Shown here: positions 19,501 through 28,692 of the stretch, in pieces | Layout of the letters: each line of letters starts with the position of its first letter | Position numbering within the stretch: the stretch's first letter is position 1 | From: Pichia kudriavzevii | Taxonomy: Eukaryota > Ascomycota > Pichiomycetes > Pichiales > Pichiaceae | Direction: 5' to 3' | DNA: 64,000 nucleotides | NCBI RefSeq assembly: GCF_003054445.1 | Contig: NC_042506.1 | Location: forward strand, 255,501 to 319,500 | The notes under the pieces: generated by a model | What the model saw: only the letters and a program-made list of their open reading frames with translations | Told to the model about the DNA's origin: nothing | Databases searched by the model: none | Position numbers and translations under genes: made by a program

Positions 19501-20758
19501 TCACGAAGAGTTTAAAGATTGGATTTTGAATCATGGTATCGAATTTGGTGCTATTGCTGGCGATCCTTCAGAACTAATGGCACTGATGGTTTCTAACCCA
19601 TCAATCAATTATTCCTTTATAAAAGAAGCCAGATCTAAATTCCGAGCATGGATTGACGATTTATTGCTTTCTTCATGGAATGCTTGCCAAGATGCAGACG
19701 TTTTGATTGAGTCGCCTTCATCTATAAGTGGAATTCATATTGCAGAAAAGTTACAAATCCCTTATTTTAGAGCATTTACAATGCCATGGACAAGAACGAG
19801 GGCTTACCCTCATGCCTTCTTAGTTCCAGATCAAAAGCTAGGTGGATCCTATAATTATATGACACATGTTGCTTTTGAAAATGGTTATTGGAGAGGTACA
19901 AGCTACCAGGTGAACAAGTGGAGGGTCAAAACTTTAGGCTTGCCAAAGACAAACTTGAATGCCATGCATCAAAATAGTGTTCCGTTTTTGTACAATATAT
20001 CTCCAGTGGTATTTCCACCTTCTGTAGATTTTCCGGAATGGGTAAAGGTGACGGGCTATTGGTTTCTTGATGAAAAAACTGATTATACACCACCCGAAGC
20101 CCTCATTGCTTTCATTAAAAAAGCCAGAGATGATAACAAAAAGCTGGTGTATATTGGGTTTGGCTCAATTGTTGTTGAGGATCCAACAGAGCTGACGCGT
20201 GCAGTGGTAGAAGCTGTGCTGGCAAGTGATGTTCGTTGTATTTTAAACAAAGGCTGGTCAGAGAGACTGGGTTCCAAAAACAGTAAGGAGATTGAAATGG
20301 AGCTACCTCGTGAAATCTATAATTCTGGTAATATTCCTCATGATTGGCTTTTTACCCAAATTGATGCGGCGGTTCATCATGGGGGTTCCGGTACTACTGG
20401 TGCATCGTTGAGATTTGGATTACCCACTATTGTTAAACCATTTTTCGGAGACCAAAAGTTTTATGCAGGAAGAGTGGAAGATCTTGGCTGTGGTGTCTCC
20501 CTCAAATCTCTGGATAGCAAGGCTCTTTCTAAGGCTATAAGAGAAGTCACTACGAATAGTAGAATCATTGATCGTGCCAAAGCTGTAGGAGAGTTGATAA
20601 GGTCTGAAAACGGAGTCAAAACAGCAATTGATAACATTTATGTCTTAATGGAATATGCTAAAAGGTTAAGTATTGCAAAGCATAAACATGGGGATGATGT
20701 TGATGACGAGAGGGAAGATGAAAATGTAGAAATGGACGGTTCCTGGCTACTGGTCTAA
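16547..20758 (+). CDS. ATG26: Sterol 3-beta-glucosyltransferase (Atg26/Ugt51)
   Basis: Transfers glucose from UDP-glucose to ergosterol; in methylotrophic yeasts it is needed for pexophagy. Domain order: disordered N-terminus, GRAM (about 335-395), PH (about 403-500), an acidic low-complexity linker with Asp and Asn runs coded by GAT and AAC repeats (about 18470-18520), a second GRAM (about 778-880), and the GT-B glycosyltransferase from LLTIGSRGDVQPYIALG (about 953) onward. The donor-binding motif VHHGGSGTTGASLRFG lies near residue 1275. At 1403 aa it is longer than S. cerevisiae (1198), the extra length being mostly linker. It converges with MET2, 210 bases between stops. Confidence 0.95.
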   Translation: MEETNIRASGKMLNKDETKLADRLAKTDSQLYKIKSPIQLPIKYALPARKLFVNAIDLTRDISAGFEGKTRNSSGDIPHSEKKTSKAKDGEYNGSETNVLGSDDEYIADDDYILKDSYKSWSPLRKYKSPLADLGLGDDVKKVGASSQWLLRKSVHPIKTAGKVVVKPLPKPKGKLIDGNKSIDGISKSFAGYLATASMYAGFQDIENESREMETNTTEPDGSSIGNSEASPSVQGGNSEDGCSQHQLLDHVASKINEVVTLKDNDSNIDQLESIVSDDGSSVCYSKSDSTIPIPTFKDETIREKEPVKPRRNLSVFELSVVKRVTYGAGTDGDADFLVKRAEAITEKLKNVFGINDNEEFLGDYPCWLMGDVLLQGHLYTTTYNILFFAFLPKKRKDAEIKSGALSIASFHSLRLHRKWVIIRENTFSIYSSPTELYFPELVIDLRTALRAEVYGNSKTGDPLTPVWIRIVTENRTHWFQAENHDVARSWVTTLKKQIFSSRNKGDQVAIKIPLQNLVDIELTSIVGVAKNLRIKVIENNESFAIDDYYLMFFSDGERAIRDIKQAVENAGVQVCTDIDQETLDYSDLIKSKMELLKHSASAVESTNFKPKKRNGILKGIKSALLSSDEESEVDTDTDYVDDDDANDDDDDNNNNNNEASILEPDSSDNITKVEGLGKLSRRFIPSRFQSRAKSNDTKSTIHPLQDERMNNDSKLAEWGDDDEVTERKWSLKSMVQNVTSFGHGLIFAGPPTHYLESELALEGGDTYFLNNKKSRDQAQKRFIKRFSLSGTEKLVSTYHLYLMKGLPSYGKLYIGTQNVCFRSTVVGSNTVMILPFTDIENIHKESGFRFGYCGLVIVIRGHEELFFEFSANEYRDDCELQLLKQLDIFKNYSSGTGSPDCSFESENSCISSAKLKMFENKLNEGMGVSVPIIIEDHPIDKLQLKSMKVYRFTLLTIGSRGDVQPYIALGKSLLEEGHKVKIVTHEEFKDWILNHGIEFGAIAGDPSELMALMVSNPSINYSFIKEARSKFRAWIDDLLLSSWNACQDADVLIESPSSISGIHIAEKLQIPYFRAFTMPWTRTRAYPHAFLVPDQKLGGSYNYMTHVAFENGYWRGTSYQVNKWRVKTLGLPKTNLNAMHQNSVPFLYNISPVVFPPSVDFPEWVKVTGYWFLDEKTDYTPPEALIAFIKKARDDNKKLVYIGFGSIVVEDPTELTRAVVEAVLASDVRCILNKGWSERLGSKNSKEIEMELPREIYNSGNIPHDWLFTQIDAAVHHGGSGTTGASLRFGLPTIVKPFFGDQKFYAGRVEDLGCGVSLKSLDSKALSKAIREVTTNSRIIDRAKAVGELIRSENGVKTAIDNIYVLMEYAKRLSIAKHKHGDDVDDEREDENVEMDGSWLLV

Positions 20759-20968
20759 GAGACATCACCATTTCTCTTTAACTTCATCTCAAATTCTATT
20801 TTTCTGATTTTTTCAATTAATATCCGGCTAGCGTTATTTATAGATGTGTATAAAAAATGTACATGCTTACACAACCTGGGATGAAAGCTTTGTTGAAAAG
20901 TTAAATCGTTTTGTTGAAAAATCTTAAGATAGCTATGATCTTAGTCTGTCATAAATTACTCCATTCCA

Positions 20969-22474
20969 TTACCATTGAGCGACATCTTCGGCCTCGCCAA
21001 AGACACTTTCCTTAACTTCATCTATTGTGTCATTCCAATCTTCAAAGTTACCCTCTCTGCACATTATCTCCTTCAAGTTTTCACGTTCAAACGTGAGCAA
21101 AAGCTCATTGATTTCATTGAATTCCAAAAGAAATGCGTCATGGCCTTCTGGGGAATCAATTTTTACTAGTCTTGCATTGGGCATATTTTTAGCAATGAAT
21201 ATCTGTTCACTCAGAGTAAACAAAGCATCAGAACTTATTCCCACTATTAATGCCGGCTGTTTCCTAGATTGCAATGATATTGCCGTGTCATTGTTATACT
21301 CAGGCCTATCACGACCAACATCATGTGTGTCCAACTTCCTGGTGATTGCAATATAGCAATTAGCGTCGAAACGAGACACAAATTTATTTGCTTGGTATCG
21401 GAGGTAGGACTGCGCTGAAAAATAGTGCTGGGGTAATCTACGAGAGCGTGATCGTGGTTTGGTTGACATTGAAGCAGAATCACTCGCTATTTTTGATGAC
21501 AAAGTTGAGCCGTTGGTTTCTTCTATGCTTGTGCTTGAAAGGAAAGAACTTGATCGACTCGACCTGTATGATTCAAACGATTTTTTCCTGCTGGCACCTT
21601 CATTGTGTATCTTCCAGTTCACTTCTCTTTCGTGCTGTTCGTTTTCATCTTCAACAGCAGATGTTTGTTCCTTATCTTTTAAAGATAAATTAGCAACATT
21701 GGGCAGATTTGTTGTACTTTTTAATCTTTGCTTTTCACTTGGAGCTTCTCTCCCGAATCTTGATTCAAAAGAATTCCTTGACCTATAGGTCAATAAAGCA
21801 GACATTCTTGCTGCTCCTAACCCGGTATTTGGCGGATCCCCCAGTGGATAATAACCATCGTCATATTTTGGGTCATTGTATATGCATTGGCGTTGAGCTT
21901 CACCCCAAGAAATGCACCACGCAGAGTGTTTTGCACTAGTCGCCAAAGCAACCAAATTTTTCACAAACTTTCCCCCGTCCACAAACGTCCATTCTAATGC
22001 TAACATACCACCCATTGAACCTCCAATACAAATAGCACATTCCTTCACCCCCAAAGAATCCAAAACCATTTTATGGATTCGAACGTCGTCTCTAACTGTG
22101 CATAATGGGAATTCTGGGCCATATCTCTCTTCCCCATATTCGTAATCTGTAGTCATCGGAGATGCAGAACCATAGGGAGAGCCTAAGGAATTGAGGCAAA
22201 TAATGAAAAACCTGGTTGGATCAAAAGCTTTGCCTCTACCAAACAATGGCCCCCACCAATCGGCTGCGTCTGCTGATCCTGTCAATGCATGGCATATTAT
22301 CATACAATTATTACCTTGATCGTTCAATTTACCCCATGACTTATATGCAACAGGAACTTTATACAGAATATCACCACATTCTAATTCAAACTCTGGTATT
22401 TCAACTATTGTTTGGCCTTGGACGATCTTGCTGAACGGATTCTCTGGCTGGGAATCCACAACCTTGTATCCCAT
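20969..22474 (-). CDS. MET2: Homoserine O-acetyltransferase
   Basis: First committed step of methionine biosynthesis: homoserine plus acetyl-CoA to O-acetylhomoserine. Alpha/beta-hydrolase fold with the oxyanion/substrate block CHALTGSADAADWWGP, nucleophile Ser in GGSMGG (about residue 154), and the Asp and His of the triad in VGISSDALF and EGHDAFLLEF. A polar Ser/Arg-rich insertion of about 100 residues splits the hydrolase fold, as in other fungal Met2. 501 aa against 486 in S. cerevisiae. A Gcn4-type TGACTCA site lies about 150 bases upstream in the promoter shared with the next divergent gene. Confidence 0.95.
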   Translation of the reverse strand: MGYKVVDSQPENPFSKIVQGQTIVEIPEFELECGDILYKVPVAYKSWGKLNDQGNNCMIICHALTGSADAADWWGPLFGRGKAFDPTRFFIICLNSLGSPYGSASPMTTDYEYGEERYGPEFPLCTVRDDVRIHKMVLDSLGVKECAICIGGSMGGMLALEWTFVDGGKFVKNLVALATSAKHSAWCISWGEAQRQCIYNDPKYDDGYYPLGDPPNTGLGAARMSALLTYRSRNSFESRFGREAPSEKQRLKSTTNLPNVANLSLKDKEQTSAVEDENEQHEREVNWKIHNEGASRKKSFESYRSSRSSSFLSSTSIEETNGSTLSSKIASDSASMSTKPRSRSRRLPQHYFSAQSYLRYQANKFVSRFDANCYIAITRKLDTHDVGRDRPEYNNDTAISLQSRKQPALIVGISSDALFTLSEQIFIAKNMPNARLVKIDSPEGHDAFLLEFNEINELLLTFERENLKEIMCREGNFEDWNDTIDEVKESVFGEAEDVAQW

Positions 22475-22621
22475 TATTTCAAAGTATCTTTAACTAAATT
22501 CCCACTATAGTTCAACCTTTTAGGAAATTTTCTCTCATCAATAGATAAACTTTCATAGATATGCTCAACTTTCCTTCCCGCAAACATATATAAATGAAAT
22601 TTGAGACGAATGTGAACTCGC

Positions 22622-22628
22622 TGACTCA
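22622..22628. promoter_or_regulatory. Gcn4-type site upstream of MET2
   Basis: TGACTCA within CTGACTCAG, 148 bases before the MET2 start. This is the consensus for Gcn4, which activates amino-acid biosynthesis genes in yeasts (known). Function here is inferred from position. Confidence 0.45.
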
Positions 22629-22794
22629 GTAATTTCTAGAAATTGAAGAAATTGACGTGGAATGCGAAAATCCCAAAAGAAGAGCTGCTGAAAAGATATC
22701 AGCAAAATTTATGCACGTATGTATATCAGGGTTTAGTTTGACACGTTCAAACTGAAACGCTTACTCACAGGGACCTAAATCTGCTTAAAGGGGA

Positions 22795-23862
22795 ATGAAG
22801 GATGTACAATTAGGAAGGACCACTGTTAAAGGCGGGTTGTTTACACAGGATGTTGAGAAAAAACTGGAACAGATGTACGATTCCCACAACTTTGTAAATA
22901 GAATCGATGTGGTGGTGAAAAAGGCTGAATTGGAAAGTGCTGGTGCAGATTATATGAAGTCAATAACATGTGAAAGCATAGAATTCATGGCGAACCTTTT
23001 CCAGCTGCTCAAATATATACTTGCGTTTGAACCTATCGAGAGACAATATTTCAAACTGATTTCCACAGATACAGACATAATGGATGAAAATAGCATATGT
23101 ATTCATCGGGGGAAACTAACTTTGAAGCTGAAGAAGGAGTCATACTTAAAATCTGGATTTCAATTTAAACTATCGACTGCTTCACGCGGCAACAGAAATG
23201 TTGTCAGCCAAATGTACATTCATACCTTTGATTTGGTCAACTTTGAGGAAAATATAAAAAAAAACATCCAAAACTATGTGCGTCTGTTATGGTTTGCGGA
23301 GAATATAGATTCTAAGAATTACGTGTATAATCTAACATGTGAGTCGGACGGATTCGATTACCAAAACTCTATTTTAACTTTAGAAAACATGAATATCGAG
23401 GCTCAGCTGAAAAAAGCTACAATCACAACGAAAATAATGATAGATTGCGTTTTTCCAAATCTTGATATTGTCCAAAATGAGGAACAACTACAAGATATTG
23501 CTGAGTGGATAACTTTAAGCTCTATAGGTGGCACGGTACAGCAGTACAGGGATGTTGACCCGTACATTTCATCCTACTTTGCGAGACTAGATGCAAAGGA
23601 TTCGGTGGATTTGGCTGTGATGACAATGGAGGAAACTTTGATAACGTCAGCTTTACATGCTAAAATAATGCAACATTTGATAAATAACTTTAGTTGGTTT
23701 GCATTTGGTTCATATGGAGTCAAAAATGTAACAAAGGCTTATGAAAACAGCGGAGAGCATATCATCGCTGATGATGGGTCAAATGATATTCTGTTGTTTT
23801 TCAGTGAAGGGAGCTATGCGGTTTGGGATACCACAGATGGTGGTGATCCTCATATTTTATGA
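22795..23862 (+). CDS. Probable RNase P/MRP subunit, Rpp40-like
   Basis: A 355-aa soluble protein with no strong catalytic motif. Its C-terminal third resembles the end of human RPP40 as I remember it. The resemblance is a WITLSSIGG block, a stretch rich in small and aromatic residues around NFSWFAFGSYGV, then a Gly/Asp segment with NDILLFFSEGSYAVWDTTDG close to the C-terminus. Human RPP40 is 363 aa, a good length match. S. cerevisiae RNase P has no subunit called Rpp40, so this would be a retained or diverged component. The assignment rests on eye-alignment only and needs a profile search. Divergent from MET2 (320 bases) and convergent with MDL1 (96 bases). Confidence 0.4.
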   Translation: MKDVQLGRTTVKGGLFTQDVEKKLEQMYDSHNFVNRIDVVVKKAELESAGADYMKSITCESIEFMANLFQLLKYILAFEPIERQYFKLISTDTDIMDENSICIHRGKLTLKLKKESYLKSGFQFKLSTASRGNRNVVSQMYIHTFDLVNFEENIKKNIQNYVRLLWFAENIDSKNYVYNLTCESDGFDYQNSILTLENMNIEAQLKKATITTKIMIDCVFPNLDIVQNEEQLQDIAEWITLSSIGGTVQQYRDVDPYISSYFARLDAKDSVDLAVMTMEETLITSALHAKIMQHLINNFSWFAFGSYGVKNVTKAYENSGEHIIADDGSNDILLFFSEGSYAVWDTTDGGDPHIL

Positions 23863-23958
23863 GCCTAAATTTATATATGTACAACTAAAAAAACGGTTAA
23901 CCAAAACTTATCTAAATAACTAGTTCAGTAAATTGGGGAATTAACCAGAAAAAGCAAA

Positions 23959-26226
23959 TCAACTTCTTCCTACAGAATCGAGCTCTCCGGTGACAGTTTT
24001 ACCTTCTACGGTATCTGCTTCTTCCTCGTTCAACTCAGCCTCAGTGTTATCCCCTTTAGGAGACTTATTTAATAGTTTGTTGAGCTCGCTTTGTTTATCC
24101 TTGATCATATCACTGAAGTCTCCGTCAGCGACTATGACACCATGTTGGGAAAACACAATCACCCTGTTACTAGTTTGAATGGTACTTAGTCTATGGGCAA
24201 TAGATATCGTGGTCAACCCAGCTTGGTGTCTCAATTCTAGCGTTTTTTTGATGGCTTCCTCTGAATGTGCATCCAACGCTGAGGTGGCCTCGTCAAGCAC
24301 CAGTATATTCGGTCCCAATAATATCTCCCCATCATCACCAACCAACTCTAAGTCTTTCAAATGATCAATGACACATTCAGAAACCTTTGAACCCAATAGT
24401 AGAGTTCTTGCTAACGCAATCCTTTGCTTTTGACCCCCGCTTAATTGCGCTCCCTTCGGACCAATAATTGTATTTAACTTGTCGGGGAAGTTGTCAATAA
24501 AACTTGAACAGTTTGCTAGTTGACATACTTTTGCAATGTCGCTTTCGCTAGCATCCCTTTTACCATAAGTGATATTTTCTCTCAATGTACCTGAGAAAAG
24601 CATTGGTTCTTGTTGTACAATTCCAACTTGTTCTCTGAAATTGGCCAAGCTTAATTCCGTAATATCGTTACCGTTAACAATTATTTTACCGCTATTTGGC
24701 TCATAATATCTGAGCAATAGTTGAGTCACTGTACTCTTACCGCATCCAGATGGACCAACTAGACAAACATGATCACCTTTCTTTAGAGTCAAATTCAATT
24801 TATTGAAAACTTGGTGATTTTTTCTAGTCGGATAATGAAAATCAATGTCTTTGAAAACAATATCGCCATCAGCAGAGGCCTTTTTTCCAGCATGAGGATC
24901 AATATCGGGTTGTAATTTTAGTAATTCGAAAACTCTTTCTGATGCCCCAACACCTTTCATCAATTCTGAATAAAAGTTTGAAAGCGAATAGACACTTGAA
25001 GCACTATAAATAGTGTACATTAAGTATGAGGAAAGCTCACCTAAAGTCAGGTCACCTTGTCGTACCATCCATACACCAACAGAAAGTAAATAAATTAAAA
25101 ACGTATTTCCTATGAAACCATTTGCAGAGTAAAAATATCCATTCAACCTGCCCTCATGAACGGATAATTTATACAATTTTGTGACCTCTTTCTTAAACTT
25201 GGAGACTTCGTATCCCTCATTGTTGAAACTTTGGATTGTTTTTACAAAATTGAATTGCTCCTCTGAAATTTTGGTCAAAGCGCCTAATTGTGTTTGGATT
25301 TCTTTGGAAACTTTCTTGACTCTTCTACCAAATACCAGAGCAATAAATGCCAAAACAGGAAATATCAACAGCATGTAGCCGGTCAACTTTGCAGAAATTG
25401 CGAGCATCATGGTGAAACCGACTATTCCACTAATAGTCGATCTTAAACCATCGGAAACGTTCTGAGTTACGGAACGAGTCACAATGGTTGAATCATTGAC
25501 CAAACGAGAAATCAAATCTCCGGTTTTGTATTTGTCCCAGAATTTAGATGATTGAAGGAAGATATTTCTCTCGATATCTACACGTAACCTGGCCATTATT
25601 CTCTCACCAACTTTTCTAAGAAGAACTATTCTACCGAAGTTTGCTAGGGAACCAACTGCAAAAATGCAAATCAACGATCCGTAGAATACGTTTGTAGGGA
25701 CTTGATATGATAAGATCTGGATGGAATCTGATAGTGGAGAGCCAATAGCTCCCAAAGTATCGGTTTCCTCGATTTTTGCAGTGTCAATAATCTTACCCAT
25801 AATGGAAGGAAATAACATACTGACAGAAGAACTAATGATTAGGCACGAGGTCGCAAATGCTAGGATCTTCCATTCATTTCTAAGTAGTTTTAGTAACTCC
25901 AAAACTTCCTTGACTGACCCTTTCTTGGTTATTTTTTGTGGTTTGTCAGAAGTCTTCTCCAAACGTGACTGCTGTGATTTTTCACTCGTAGATTCATACC
26001 TAATGGCAACTTGGTTAAACCCAACGCTTCGCTTTAATGCTGTTTTTTTAAAATTGTCTATAATATAAGGTCTATTGAAACCTGTAGAGAAACTCATGTT
26101 AGAAGACAAAGCCACCAATCGACCTTGAAGGGATCTTGTTATGGTCCTATTCCTAGTCAATGGTAGTGAACCTTTCAGCATTTTCACATTGACCCCTGCC
26201 CTTGCTTGCAGGCCAAGAAGACTCAT
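23959..26226 (-). CDS. MDL1: Mitochondrial ABC half-transporter (Mdl1 type, peptide exporter)
   Basis: Half-size ABC exporter of the mitochondrial inner membrane. The Arg/Ser-rich N-terminus (about 90 residues, few acids) fits a mitochondrial presequence. The transmembrane domain covers about 110-430. The nucleotide-binding domain shows Walker A GPSGCGKST, the Q-loop in VGIVQQEPMLFSG, signature LSGGQ at 595-599, Walker B ILVLDEATSALD with Asp645-Glu646, and H-loop IAHR. Signature and Walker B are 46 residues apart where about 20 is usual, so roughly 26 residues are inserted. The C-terminal tail is Glu/Asp-rich. The sequence fits MDL1 (695 aa in S. cerevisiae) better than MDL2, but this is by eye. 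Confidence 0.88.
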   Translation of the reverse strand: MSLLGLQARAGVNVKMLKGSLPLTRNRTITRSLQGRLVALSSNMSFSTGFNRPYIIDNFKKTALKRSVGFNQVAIRYESTSEKSQQSRLEKTSDKPQKITKKGSVKEVLELLKLLRNEWKILAFATSCLIISSSVSMLFPSIMGKIIDTAKIEETDTLGAIGSPLSDSIQILSYQVPTNVFYGSLICIFAVGSLANFGRIVLLRKVGERIMARLRVDIERNIFLQSSKFWDKYKTGDLISRLVNDSTIVTRSVTQNVSDGLRSTISGIVGFTMMLAISAKLTGYMLLIFPVLAFIALVFGRRVKKVSKEIQTQLGALTKISEEQFNFVKTIQSFNNEGYEVSKFKKEVTKLYKLSVHEGRLNGYFYSANGFIGNTFLIYLLSVGVWMVRQGDLTLGELSSYLMYTIYSASSVYSLSNFYSELMKGVGASERVFELLKLQPDIDPHAGKKASADGDIVFKDIDFHYPTRKNHQVFNKLNLTLKKGDHVCLVGPSGCGKSTVTQLLLRYYEPNSGKIIVNGNDITELSLANFREQVGIVQQEPMLFSGTLRENITYGKRDASESDIAKVCQLANCSSFIDNFPDKLNTIIGPKGAQLSGGQKQRIALARTLLLGSKVSECVIDHLKDLELVGDDGEILLGPNILVLDEATSALDAHSEEAIKKTLELRHQAGLTTISIAHRLSTIQTSNRVIVFSQHGVIVADGDFSDMIKDKQSELNKLLNKSPKGDNTEAELNEEEADTVEGKTVTGELDSVGRS

Positions 26227-26591
26227 AGTAGACTATAAATACTGGAAAAAGAAGGATGTACAGGTTACTGAATCTTTCTATGCTTCCAGCGGTGATAACG
26301 GACAACTTATTATAGTGGATGTTCTCGTATTTCCAGTTGTGGCTACACGGAATGAAAAACCTCGGTGTCTGATACAGTCTCTGTTTTTTTTTTTTACGCA
26401 TTCACATTACGTGCCACCATTAGAAGCATACTAAATCATAGGGTATATTGTCTGCCTCAACTCCAGGACCAATCGGGTCAACCAAGTTAACTGCTTGTCC
26501 AGGGTCTAAAAAATTTGTTATAAGGAGATAAACATTCTATGGTAATCGTGACTGAAGAGGTAAATAAAACAGTCCAAGTCTCTATAAAAAC

Positions 26592-27272
26592 TCAGGATAA
26601 TTGTTTATGAACGAGTGACAGTAGTTGTGGGAAAATAATATCGGAACTATTACCTGAAACTACATGATAAACACCCTTCTGTTCATAATACTCTCTAATT
26701 GGTTCCAATTCAGAGAAATATTTATCTAATCTAACCTTGAAGGTTTCCGGGTTGTCATCTGGTCTCTTGTATAGCGGTTCACCAGTAATATCATCTTTAA
26801 AAGGTACTTTTGGTGGATTATATTGTAGGTTATATACCCTACCTGAAGAATGGACCCATCTGTTTGCAATTCTATCTAAGATTATCTCAGGTGGAACATT
26901 CAACTCAACAACAAAGTTGATCTCTGCATTATGGGGACGCAAAACTGGCTCTAAAGCCTGTGCTTGACCTACTGTTCTTGGGAAACCATCAAACAAAAAG
27001 GAGGTTTTGCCATCCAACCAGTTGTTTTTGTTCAATTCATTCTGGACTAGGGACGCCATAAAAGAATCTGGAAGCAACTGGCCTTTAGCAATTGAATCTT
27101 TTGCGATTTCTCCTATCTTTGAGTTAGCTGCTATTTCCCTTCTTAACACATCCCCTGTGGACAGTGAATGGATTTGCGGAAACTTGGACAATAATCTAGA
27201 TGTTAGGGTGCCTTTTCCAGATCCAGGTGCACCCATAATTACCATCCTTAGAGACTTTGAAGTAGATGACAT
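26592..27272 (-). CDS. ADK2: Mitochondrial GTP:AMP phosphotransferase (adenylate kinase 3 type)
   Basis: Matrix nucleoside monophosphate kinase that recycles AMP with GTP. P-loop GAPGSGKGT near residue 14, AMP-binding STGDVLRREI, the FDGFPRT block, and a LID reading RWVHSSGRVYNLQYNPPK without zinc cysteines. At 226 aa it is equal to S. cerevisiae Adk2 (225). The C-terminus ends in SLVHKQLS. The N-terminus is short with few basic residues, as in Adk2, whose presequence is uncleaved. Confidence 0.93.
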   Translation of the reverse strand: MSSTSKSLRMVIMGAPGSGKGTLTSRLLSKFPQIHSLSTGDVLRREIAANSKIGEIAKDSIAKGQLLPDSFMASLVQNELNKNNWLDGKTSFLFDGFPRTVGQAQALEPVLRPHNAEINFVVELNVPPEIILDRIANRWVHSSGRVYNLQYNPPKVPFKDDITGEPLYKRPDDNPETFKVRLDKYFSELEPIREYYEQKGVYHVVSGNSSDIIFPQLLSLVHKQLS

Positions 27273-27590
27273 TTTTGGATGTTTGTGCCTGTGTCTATAT
27301 GGAGGGAAAGTGTTCTGATACTTATATATGAAAAAAACTACAATAACGGAGCTCTGTGGGGTCTAAATAAACAAATCTCTGATCCTCACTTCTAGATATA
27401 CCCATTTTTCATCCCAAATTAGATTACATTATTTTCTAGTAGAATAATTACCATTGTGTAATTGCTTTATTAAGTATAATCAACTCAATAGCAAACTGCT
27501 TGTTATATTCGTAACCTGCAAATAGAAAGGATAGCATAGATTAAAAGAGTTCTAGGCATACAAAAAGAATCTTAGCAGGGTAAAAAATTA
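27273..27590. other. Intergenic region ADK2-tRNA-Ser
   Basis: 318 bases, AT-rich; ADK2 promoter and the 3' flank of the minus-strand tRNA-Ser gene. No gene or repeat seen. Confidence 0.5.
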
Positions 27591-27628
27591 CGTCACAGAC
27601 AGGATTCGAACCTGCGCAGGCAAAGCCC

Positions 27629-27665
<37 letters not shown>

Positions 27666-27672
27666 CTGGGAC
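27591..27672 (-). tRNA. tRNA-Ser(GCU)
   Basis: 82 bases reading from 27672 down. Acceptor strand GTCCCAG, D-arm TCCGAGTGGTTAAGGA, anticodon arm CCGCC-CTGCTAA-GGCGG with anticodon GCT, a long type-II variable arm, and T-arm GCAGG-TTCGAAT-CCTGT with a good B box. It is close to S. cerevisiae tRNA-Ser(GCU). The 3' acceptor strand is CTGTGAC, giving one C4:U69 mismatch where the S. cerevisiae gene pairs C with G. No intron. On the minus strand the 3' flank runs from 27590 downward; the plus strand there reads TAAAAAATTA at 27581-27590, i.e. a T-run terminator. Confidence 0.92.
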
Positions 27673-28596
27673 GAGTACATACACAAATACGTTGCTGGTG
27701 GTACTTACTTTAGAATCTCATTTTGGCCTACTTATATCTTATATATTCTATATTTCTATTCTCTGAGACCATTTATGGGATGTTTCCTCTTTATATAGTT
27801 ATTGTTTGATCTAAAAAAAATACTCTGAGGGTTTTAGTTACCCTCTAGAGCATTTGCCTAACCTTCTGCGATCTTCTTCAACCTTCCATACGATTAACCA
27901 AATTAGGAAATAGAGAGATAGTCCTCTATTTGATCTCTTACATATACTGAAGGGGATATTACAAAATGTGTTGCAAACGAAGAAAGTGCCAGTTGATAGA
28001 CGATAAAATACTGATGTTAAGGTTTCGATTTTAGAATAGGGGAGTTAAAAAGGGTCAAGTATCCAGAGTAGGAAGCATAGAGAGTCAGTCCCGTTGATCA
28101 CGTAGAGCATAGCCATAGAGAAACCGTCGGAGACACTGTCATTGACATAAATTAACTATTATTTATCAATGAACTATGACAGAACTTGTATAGTAAAAAA
28201 ATGAAAACCTAACACGTAATACGCTCATACAGAAATCTGATTTACATAAAAGGGTAGCAACTGTGATTAATTATAGGTTGCAGGCGGGAAATATATAAGA
28301 CAAACAATATTCTGTAATATAGAATTGATATAGCTGATATGGCTCCTAATCGAGAGAAAGCGGAGAAGACGGAGTAAGAGAAAAATCTGTTTTTACTACT
28401 ACTACGACTAACTGTTATCACGCCCATTGCGTACTTACTGGTACGTGTATTATATTTATAATTATCATTGCCATAAACGATATTAAAGCTATTGAAAAGA
28501 TTAGTGATTAATCCTAAAAAACTTCAACCGTCGAAACATCCTAAATTAGGATATAGCTTTGACAGAGCACTCATGAACCTGTTATCCTTCAAGGAA
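27673..28596. other. Gene-free tRNA-flanking region
   Basis: About 920 bases between divergently placed tRNA genes, AT-rich, without an ORF that looks real. A perfect inverted repeat TCCTA-AAT-TAGGA sits near 28538-28550, and GGGT-TTTAGTT-ACCC near 27829-27843. Such pol III neighbourhoods are common landing zones for yeast retrotransposons, but I find no recognisable LTR ends or target-site duplication. Confidence 0.5.
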
Positions 28597-28680
28597 GCAT
28601 AAGTGGCCGAGCGGTCTAAGGCGACAGACTCAAGTTCTGTTACTCGTAAGAGTGCGCAGGTTCGAACCCTGTCTTATGCA
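28597..28680 (+). tRNA. tRNA-Leu(CAA), intronless
   Basis: 84 bases. Acceptor GCATAAG pairs fully with CTTATGC and is followed by A73. D-arm GCC...GGC, anticodon arm ACAGA-CTCAAGT-TCTGT with anticodon CAA, long variable arm ACTC-GTAA-GAGT, T-arm GCAGG-TTCGAAC-CCTGT. The anticodon loop is uninterrupted; the S. cerevisiae Leu(CAA) genes carry an intron there. It decodes UUG. It ends 12 bases before the Phe gene. Confidence 0.95.
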
Positions 28681-28692
28681 TTCCTATCTTTT

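Noticed and set aside
22711-22790. Possible intron (GTATGT at 22717) before the Rpp40-like gene
   Set aside because: Joining to either AG leads to a stop or a shifted frame, and the branch-like sequence is too close to the first AG.
27673-28596. Retrotransposon LTR near the tRNA genes
   Set aside because: Looked for TG...CA termini, target-site duplication and coding remains; none found.
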